A stretch of 64,000 nucleotides of DNA from positions 229,986-293,985 of the forward strand of contig JALFRW010000005.1 of NCBI GenBank assembly GCA_022778715.1, given 5' to 3'. Source of the stretch: Ezakiella sp. Lineage in GTDB: Bacteria; Bacillota; Clostridia; Tissierellales; Peptoniphilaceae. Numbering within the stretch: position 1 is the stretch's first letter; each line of letters opens with the position of its first letter. Below are positions 57,560-64,000 of this stretch, piece after piece. A program made the translations under genes and the position numbers. Under the pieces are notes generated by a model, which made no database searches, was not told the origin of the DNA, and saw only the letters and a list, made by a program, of their open reading frames with translations.

Positions 57560-59590
57560 ATGAGTATTTCAAACATTGACATTTCTCAAGCAATGACAAT
57601 TAAATTGCCGGAAACATTGCCACCGGAATTAGAATTTGACCCTAAAATTAGACGTGCACCAAAGAGAGAACTTACACTTTCAAAACACGAAATGAAGCTC
57701 GCTCTTAAAAATGCACTCAGATATATCCCAGAAAGTCTACATGAAAAGCTTGCTCCGGAATTCATGAACGAATTAATGACTCGTGGTAGAATTTACGGAT
57801 ACAGATACAGACCGGCTGGAAACATCAAAGCTAAGCCTATTGATGAATATGAAGGAAAAACTCTTGAAGGCAAAGCTTTTCAACTTATGATGGACAACAA
57901 CTTGGACTTTGACGTTGCACTATATCCATATGAACTCGTAACATACGGTGAAACAGGTCAAGTAGTTCAAAACTGGATGCAATACAGACTAACTCAAGAA
58001 TATTTGAAAGTTATGACAGATGAACAAACTCTCGTTATGATGAGTGGTCACCCAATGGGACTTTTCAAATCCAACAAACAAGCTCCAAGAGTTATTATTA
58101 CTAATGCTTTGATGGTTGGTATGTTTGATGACCAAGAACACTGGGCAAAAGCAATAGCAATGGGTAATGCAAACTATGGACAAATGACAGCAGGCGGATG
58201 GATGTATATCGGGCCGCAAGGAATTGTTCACGGAACATTTAACACAATTCTAAACGCTGGCAGAATGAAACTCGGCATTCCTGCAGATGGAGACTTAGCC
58301 GGACACATTTTTATTTCATCAGGGCTTGGCGGAATGAGCGGCGCACAAGGAAAAGCTGCAAAGATTGCAAAAGCTGTTGGACTTATAGCTGAAGTTGACT
58401 TATCTAGAATCGAAACCAGACTTGAACAAGGCTGGATTGACGAATACAGTAGAGACGTTAAAGAAGTGTTCGAGATGGCAAACAAAGCTGCTTCTCAAAA
58501 AGAACCGCGTTCAATCGCTTACTACGGAAATATTGTGGACTTACTAGAATATGCTGTTAAAGAAAATATTCACATCGAACTTTTGAGCGACCAAACCTCT
58601 TGCCATGTTCCATACGACGGAGGATATTGTCCACAAGGCATGACATTCGAAGAAAGAACAAAGATGCTTGCAACAGACCATGAAGAATTTAAGAGAAGAG
58701 TGGACGAGTCGTTGAAACATCACTTTGAACTTATAAAAACTCTTGTTTCAAGGGGAACATATTTCTTTGACTACGGCAACAGCTTTATGAAAGCAGTTTT
58801 TGATGCTGGGGCAAAAGACATTGCTAAAAACGGCGTGGACGAATCAGAAGGATTCATTTTCCCAAGTTATGTCGAAGATATCATGGGACCAATGCTATTT
58901 GATTACGGCTATGGACCATTCAGATGGGTTTGCCTTTCAGGTAAACACGAAGACTTAATTAAGACGGACCATGCAGCTATGCAATGTATCGACCCAAATC
59001 GTCGCGGACAAGATAGGGACAATTACATTTGGATTAGAGATGCTGAAAAGAATCAACTGGTTGTCGGTAGCCAAGCTAGAATTTTATATCAAGATGCTGC
59101 CGGCAGACTTAAAATTGCACTTCGTTTTAACGAGCTCGTTAGAGAAGGAGAAATTGGGCCAGTAATGCTTGGACGTGATCACCACGACACAGGCGGAACA
59201 GACTCACCGTTTAGAGAAACTTCAAATATCAAAGATGGTTCAAACATCATGGCAGACATGGCAACACAATGCTTCGCCGGAAATGCAGCACGTGGTATGA
59301 GTCTTGTAGCTCTTCACAATGGGGGTGGCGTTGGCATCGGAAAAGCAATTAACGGAGGATTTGGTATGGTGCTAGACGGAAGCGAAAGAGTTGACAACAT
59401 CTTAAAGAGCGCAATGCTTTGGGACACAATGATTGGAGTTTCCAGAAGAAGTTGGGCAAGAAATGAACACTCAATTGAAACCACAATTCTTTACAATAAA
59501 GACGAAAGCAACAATTCACACATCACAATTCCTTATATTGCAAGTGATGAATTGGTAGATAGATTAGTGGAAGAAAGCTTAAATAAATAG
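57560..59590 (+). CDS. hutU: Urocanate hydratase
   Basis: GWMYIGPQGIVHGTF, SSGLGGMSGAQGKAAKIA, DQTSCHVPYDGGYCPQG. Confidence 0.96.
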   Translation: MSISNIDISQAMTIKLPETLPPELEFDPKIRRAPKRELTLSKHEMKLALKNALRYIPESLHEKLAPEFMNELMTRGRIYGYRYRPAGNIKAKPIDEYEGKTLEGKAFQLMMDNNLDFDVALYPYELVTYGETGQVVQNWMQYRLTQEYLKVMTDEQTLVMMSGHPMGLFKSNKQAPRVIITNALMVGMFDDQEHWAKAIAMGNANYGQMTAGGWMYIGPQGIVHGTFNTILNAGRMKLGIPADGDLAGHIFISSGLGGMSGAQGKAAKIAKAVGLIAEVDLSRIETRLEQGWIDEYSRDVKEVFEMANKAASQKEPRSIAYYGNIVDLLEYAVKENIHIELLSDQTSCHVPYDGGYCPQGMTFEERTKMLATDHEEFKRRVDESLKHHFELIKTLVSRGTYFFDYGNSFMKAVFDAGAKDIAKNGVDESEGFIFPSYVEDIMGPMLFDYGYGPFRWVCLSGKHEDLIKTDHAAMQCIDPNRRGQDRDNYIWIRDAEKNQLVVGSQARILYQDAAGRLKIALRFNELVREGEIGPVMLGRDHHDTGGTDSPFRETSNIKDGSNIMADMATQCFAGNAARGMSLVALHNGGGVGIGKAINGGFGMVLDGSERVDNILKSAMLWDTMIGVSRRSWARNEHSIETTILYNKDESNNSHITIPYIASDELVDRLVEESLNK

Positions 59591-59610
59591 ATGCGGACTT
59601 ACCACAAATA

Positions 59611-59640
59611 AAGGACCGCATAATGCGGCCCTTTATTATA
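59611..59640 (+). terminator. Terminator after hutU
   Basis: AAGGaCCGCATAATGCGGcCCTTTATT. Confidence 0.7.
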
Positions 59641-59886
59641 TATATAATATTTTTACTTGTGAATTTCACGATAAGAGCTCGTTTTTATATTATTTGATAA
59701 GTGTAGCGTTAATATGCCGATCCCGAATATTTGATATACATCGTAGTTTTTATCCTGCTTATTGCTCAAAATATTATATTATTAGTATTGTCTAAACAAA
59801 AAGAAAACCGGATTAAAAACATGTTTATTGCAGTTATTCGATGAATTAGTATTATTAAACAAAAATTGAGGAGGATTAAGAAAATT

Positions 59887-60783
59887 ATGGCTAGAATATT
59901 GGAATGTGTTCCTAATTTTTCAGAAGGAAGAGACAAGGAAAAAGTTGAAGAAATTGTAAATGAAATTAGAACTACAGAAGGTGTAAAACTTTTAGATTAT
60001 TCTTCAGACGAAACTCACAACAGAAGCGTTGTAACATTTGTCGGTGAACCGAAAGCAGTTATTGAAGCAGCATTTAAAGCAGCAAAAAAAGCCGGTGAAG
60101 TTATTGATATGACAACTCATGAAGGTGGACATCCAAGAATGGGTGCTATGGACGTCTGCCCGCTTATTCCTATTAATGAAGTTACAATGGAAGAAGCTGT
60201 AGAACTTTCTAAACAACTCGGAGAAAGAATTGGTGAAGAACTGGGAATCAGCGTTTACCTATACGAAAAGAGCGCAACAAAACCTGAAAGAGAAAACCTC
60301 GCAGTGGTTAGAAAAGGTCAGTACGAAGGTATGGCGGAAAAATTAAAGACTCCGGGATGGGAACCGGACTTTGGACCAATTGAATTAAACAAAAAATCAG
60401 GCGTTTCAGCAGTTGGTGCTAGAATGCCGCTCGTTGCATACAATGTAAACCTTGCAACGGACAATGTGGAAATTGCAAAGGCAATTGCTAAAAAAATCAG
60501 AGCAAAAGGCGGTGGATTTGCATACTGCAAAGCTATGGGCTTATTGTTAGAAGATAAAAACTTAGCACAAGTTTCAATGAACTTGGTTGATTACACTCAC
60601 ACCAGTGTTTACCACGCATTTGAATTTGTTAAGAGAGAAGCCGCAAGATACGGCGTTAATGTTGTAAATTCAGAAGTTATTGGGCTTGTTCCAATGAACG
60701 CATTGATCGACGCAGCAAAATGGTACTTGCAAATTGATGATTTCAGTACAAACCAAGTTTTGGAGACGAGATTACATGACTAA
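59887..60783 (+). CDS. ftcD: Glutamate formimidoyltransferase
   Basis: ARILECVPNFSEGRDKEKVEEIV, TFVGEPKAVIEAAF, HEGGHPRMGAMDVCPLIP. Confidence 0.95.
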   Translation: MARILECVPNFSEGRDKEKVEEIVNEIRTTEGVKLLDYSSDETHNRSVVTFVGEPKAVIEAAFKAAKKAGEVIDMTTHEGGHPRMGAMDVCPLIPINEVTMEEAVELSKQLGERIGEELGISVYLYEKSATKPERENLAVVRKGQYEGMAEKLKTPGWEPDFGPIELNKKSGVSAVGARMPLVAYNVNLATDNVEIAKAIAKKIRAKGGGFAYCKAMGLLLEDKNLAQVSMNLVDYTHTSVYHAFEFVKREAARYGVNVVNSEVIGLVPMNALIDAAKWYLQIDDFSTNQVLETRLHD

Positions 60784-62038
60784 AGTCACTCTTATAATTA
60801 AAAATATTTCAGAACTCATCACAGTAGAAGGAAAAAACGAAGCTAGAAGCGGAAAAGCACAAGGCGAAATCGAAAAAATTCATGATGGATTGGTGTTGGT
60901 TTGTGATGACAAGATTTTATATGCAGGTAGTACTAAGGGTGCACCGGAATATGAAGCAGCTGAAAATTGCGAAGTTATTGATGCAACTGGAAAGACTGTT
61001 ACACCGGGACTTATTGACTCGCATACTCACTTGGTTCACGGAGGATCAAGAGAGGATGAGCTTGATATGAAGTTAAATGGAGTAACTTATCTCGAAATTT
61101 TGGAAAGAGGCGGCGGTATTATGTCCACTTTGACCAAAACCAAAAAAATGAGCGAAGACGAACTTTTTGAACAAGCTAAAAAATCAGTTGAAAGACTAAT
61201 TTCATACGGAGTCACTACAATTGAAGCAAAAAGTGGATACGGAATTGATGACTTTGATACCGAGATGAAGCAATTAAAAGTGGCTGATAGACTTGGAGAA
61301 GAGTTGCCGGTTGATATTGTGAAGACATTTATGGCTGCTCACGCAATTCCAGCAAAATATAAACAAAATCAAGGTGAGTTTATCGACATCGTGATAAACG
61401 ATTATTTACCAAAGATTGAAGCATATGGGAAATGCAAATTCTGCGACGTATTCTGTGAGAAAGGCGTGTTTAACGCCGAAGAAAGCAAAAGACTTTTGAT
61501 GGCTGCAAGAGAACACGGATTAATTCCAAAGATTCACGCAGACGAAATTGAAGAAATCGGAGGGACAACAACTGCAAAAGAAGTGGAAGCAATCAGTGCT
61601 GAACACTTGATAAAATGCTCAGAAAAGGGTGTTATGGAATTGAAAGAGGGCGGAGTGATTGCAAATCTACTTCCAGGAACCAGCTTTAATATGGGAGATG
61701 GAATTTTCGCTCCCGCTAGACTTATGATTGAAAAAGAAGTGCCAATCGCAATATCTACAGACTACAATCCAGGCAGCTGCCCAACAGAAAACATTCAACT
61801 TTGCATGTACTTAGCATGTCTAAATATGAAAATGACACCGGCAGAGGTCCTTGTAGCAGTTACGATTAATGGAGCCGCAGCAGTAGACGAAGCTGACATT
61901 AAGGGCTCACTAAGCAAAGGCAAACTAGCTGACATTGCAATTTTTGATGCACCAAATTTCAACTATGTAGTATATCACTTTGGCATAAACCATACAGACA
62001 AAGTTATCAAGAATGGAAAAGTTGTCTACTCAAAATAA
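60776..62038 (+). CDS. hutI: Imidazolonepropionase
   Basis: TPGLIDSHTHLVHGGSREDELDMKLNGVTYLEIL, IHADEIEEIGGT, STDYNPGSCPTENIQL. Confidence 0.95.
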   Translation: MTKVTLIIKNISELITVEGKNEARSGKAQGEIEKIHDGLVLVCDDKILYAGSTKGAPEYEAAENCEVIDATGKTVTPGLIDSHTHLVHGGSREDELDMKLNGVTYLEILERGGGIMSTLTKTKKMSEDELFEQAKKSVERLISYGVTTIEAKSGYGIDDFDTEMKQLKVADRLGEELPVDIVKTFMAAHAIPAKYKQNQGEFIDIVINDYLPKIEAYGKCKFCDVFCEKGVFNAEESKRLLMAAREHGLIPKIHADEIEEIGGTTTAKEVEAISAEHLIKCSEKGVMELKEGGVIANLLPGTSFNMGDGIFAPARLMIEKEVPIAISTDYNPGSCPTENIQLCMYLACLNMKMTPAEVLVAVTINGAAAVDEADIKGSLSKGKLADIAIFDAPNFNYVVYHFGINHTDKVIKNGKVVYSK

Positions 62039-62591
62039 TAAAAAGTGCATCATAATAAGCAAAGAAAATTTACTAATTGACGGAATTGTAAAAAAACTAA
62101 CAGAGCTCGGATACAATTCCATAATAAAAGCACAAGAAAAGCTAGAAGAAATCGACTATAAAACAAGACTGGCGGTTATAGTTAGTGATAAGATTTCAGA
62201 AAGAGAATTAACATTGGTTGAGACTATTTTAAAAAAGTCACTCTACGCAAAGACTGTTCTCGTTCTTGGCGAAACAAATAACACCTGCAAAATGCCGCTT
62301 GAAAAAATCGGACTAGACGGTGCGGTAAGCGCCTTTGATACACCGGAGATTTTTAAAAACGCAATAGAAGCCATTGAAGAGGATAAAAAATATTTCGCGG
62401 AAAGTCTTTCTAAAAAGACGTGTATAATAGAAGAGCATTTAAATAGCCTAACAAAAAGGCAATACCAAATATATGTGTTAAAAAAAGAAAACAAGTCTAA
62501 CAATGAAATAGCAAAAGCATTGGGAGTGACACCAAAGACAATTTCAAACCATCTAACGAAAATAAATAAAATACTTGCTGAAGAAAATTAA
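62013..62591 (+). CDS. LuxR-type HTH regulator with atypical receiver-like N-terminus
   Basis: C-terminal GerE-type HTH LTKRQYQIYVLKKENKSNNEIAKALGVTPKTISNHLTKINKIL; overlaps the hutI 3' end. Confidence 0.8.
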   Translation: MEKLSTQNNKKCIIISKENLLIDGIVKKLTELGYNSIIKAQEKLEEIDYKTRLAVIVSDKISERELTLVETILKKSLYAKTVLVLGETNNTCKMPLEKIGLDGAVSAFDTPEIFKNAIEAIEEDKKYFAESLSKKTCIIEEHLNSLTKRQYQIYVLKKENKSNNEIAKALGVTPKTISNHLTKINKILAEEN

Positions 62592-62596
62592 GAACA

Positions 62597-62640
62597 AAAA
62601 AGCCCTATATAAGAGAAAATTCTAAAATATAGGGCTTTTA
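62597..62640. terminator. Convergent terminator
   Basis: AAAAGCCCTATAT...AATATAGGGCTTTT. Confidence 0.7.
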
Positions 62641-62644
62641 ATTG

Positions 62645-63535
62645 TTATTCTACAGGCTGTTCAGTTAAATATTCATAAAAAGCTTCAGCACCCGGGCTCA
62701 AAGTTTTATTCTTGTGACGAACAATGTAGAACGGGCGATTAATAATCACATCTTTAATGCGAAGTGGAATAATCTTGTTACTCATTTCTGCAAAGCAAGC
62801 ACTGATAAATGCGCCGCCAAAGCCAAGATCAATAAGTTTTACAATTGCTTCATTACTATCAATAGTGGAATGCGGGAGTTTATTCAAATCTGAGTAAGGT
62901 TTATCAACAGAATTCATAAAAGTTTTATAAGTGCCGCTGCCTTGTTCACGTAGCATTAGCGGAATATCTTTTATGTCAGAATATTCAATTTCGCTAAAAG
63001 GAGCAAGGTCCTGGAATCTATCTTTATTTACGAGATAGCAAATTTCATCAGAGAAAATTCTAGTGTACTCCAATGTTGGGTCAGAAAACTTGAAACCAAC
63101 AAAACCAAAATCACAACCACCGCTTTTTACACTGCTAACAACGCTCATGGAATCAAGACCGGTTAAAGAGAAGCTAATATTGTCGTGAGTAGATGAAAAA
63201 TCATGCATTTTCTCAGGTAAGAAAAACAATTTTGGAACGCTTGAAGACAAAATGCTCACATTTCCTTCCATATTAGAAGTTGATACAGAAATTTCCAGTT
63301 TAGCACTTCCCATTGTATACACAACATTTTTTGCGTATTTATAGAAAATTTCACCGGCTTGTGTCATGGTTATAGTATGCCCTAAACGATTGAATAACAC
63401 ACAGTCGAGTTCTTTTTCCAGAATTTGAATGTGAGCCGTTATAGTTGGTTGTGAAACGAATAGTTTATCAGCTGCTTTTGAAAAGCTCTTCAAATCAGCA
63501 ACATACAAAAATGATTCTAAATGTTTTAAATCCAT
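62645..63535 (-). CDS. LysR-family transcriptional regulator
   Basis: MDLKHLESFLYVADLKSFSKAADKLFVSQPTITAHIQILEKELDCVLFNRLGHTITMTQAGEIFYKYA plus LysR substrate-binding domain. Confidence 0.93.
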   Translation of the reverse strand: MDLKHLESFLYVADLKSFSKAADKLFVSQPTITAHIQILEKELDCVLFNRLGHTITMTQAGEIFYKYAKNVVYTMGSAKLEISVSTSNMEGNVSILSSSVPKLFFLPEKMHDFSSTHDNISFSLTGLDSMSVVSSVKSGGCDFGFVGFKFSDPTLEYTRIFSDEICYLVNKDRFQDLAPFSEIEYSDIKDIPLMLREQGSGTYKTFMNSVDKPYSDLNKLPHSTIDSNEAIVKLIDLGFGGAFISACFAEMSNKIIPLRIKDVIINRPFYIVRHKNKTLSPGAEAFYEYLTEQPVE

Positions 63536-63602
63536 AATATTCCTCCTATAAGTATTATAGCAAATAATTTGAAAAAAACAAATATTATTTTTAAAAAAAC
63601 TA

Positions 63603-63630
63603 TTGACAAAACAAAAAAGTAGTTTATAAT
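63603..63630 (+). promoter_or_regulatory. rRNA operon promoter P1
   Basis: TTGACA (63603-63608), 16-nt spacer, TATAAT (63625-63630). Confidence 0.7.
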
Positions 63631-63709
63631 ATTAGAAGTAGCGCCAAAAGATTTAAAATTGCATCAAAAAAAGAATTTAATAAAATTTATAAAAAGTTTT
63701 AAAAAACTC

Positions 63710-63738
63710 TTGACAAAATAAAATTGGCGTGCTATAAT
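63710..63738 (+). promoter_or_regulatory. rRNA operon promoter P2
   Basis: TTGACA (63710-63715), 17-nt spacer, TATAAT (63733-63738). Confidence 0.8.
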
Positions 63739-63882
63739 AATCATTGTCAGCTTGAAAGAGCTGAAAAAGAGAACCTAAACAAAGAAATACATGAAAAGTA
63801 GACAAGAATAAACCTAGAAGTTAATTCTAAGTGGAGAAACCACTATAAAAACGAAAAAGAAGAGCTTGGCTCAAACTTTCGA

Positions 63883-64000
63883 CTGAGAGTTTGATCCTGG
63901 CTCAGGACGAACGCTGGCGGCGTGCTTAACACATGCAAGTCGAACGATGAAGAAGAGAAAGGAAGCTTCGGCAGAAAATCTTTTCAGATTAGTGGCAGAC
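63883..64000 (+). rRNA. 16S ribosomal RNA, 5' end, truncated by window end
   Basis: ctgagagtttgatcctggctcaggacgaacgctggcggcgtgcttaacacatgcaagtcgaacg. Confidence 0.97.

Noticed and set aside
1-64000. CRISPR arrays and tRNA genes
   Set aside because: No regularly spaced direct repeats and no tRNA-like cloverleaf with a T-loop GTTCRANYC context were noticed by eye; not exhaustively scanned.

Overview
This is a 64 kb low-GC chromosomal window from an anaerobic Firmicute. Gene content (three class C sortases with Cna-B pilins, an anaerobic hut pathway) suggests a Peptoniphilus-like lineage, but the taxon is only inferred. From left to right it holds: (1) a sortase-assembled pilus locus with three LPXTG-type proteins and three tandem class C sortases, one carrying a cytoplasmic tail of about 570 aa; (2) housekeeping genes rpsF-ssb-rpsR, dnaJ-like/clpB behind a consensus CtsR operator, pncB, dnaX, ybaB, recR and an M16C peptidase; (3) an unannotated HesB/IscA-like ORF with an in-frame TGA at 18989, which I read as a selenoprotein; (4) an accessory island at about 26.3-51 kb with a Type III restriction-modification set, a DUF3847 / ribosomal protein L17 chimeric ORF, several peptide/ABC-transporter cassettes, direct-repeat scars and decaying pseudogenes; (5) within it, an unannotated 34-aa Cys-rich RiPP-type precursor (46285-46389) followed by a hairpin, a frameshifted radical SAM/SPASM gene and two ABC exporters, plus a separate four-gene secreted-protein / split FtsX-like ABC operon (39.4-42.6 kb); (6) spoVG, murC and a hut operon (hutH-hutU-ftcD-hutI plus a LuxR-type regulator) preceded by a His-containing leader peptide whose stop codon lies in the loop of a terminator hairpin; (7) a LysR gene and the 5' end of a 16S rRNA gene with tandem promoters. 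Family assignments come from reading motifs. No database search was run.
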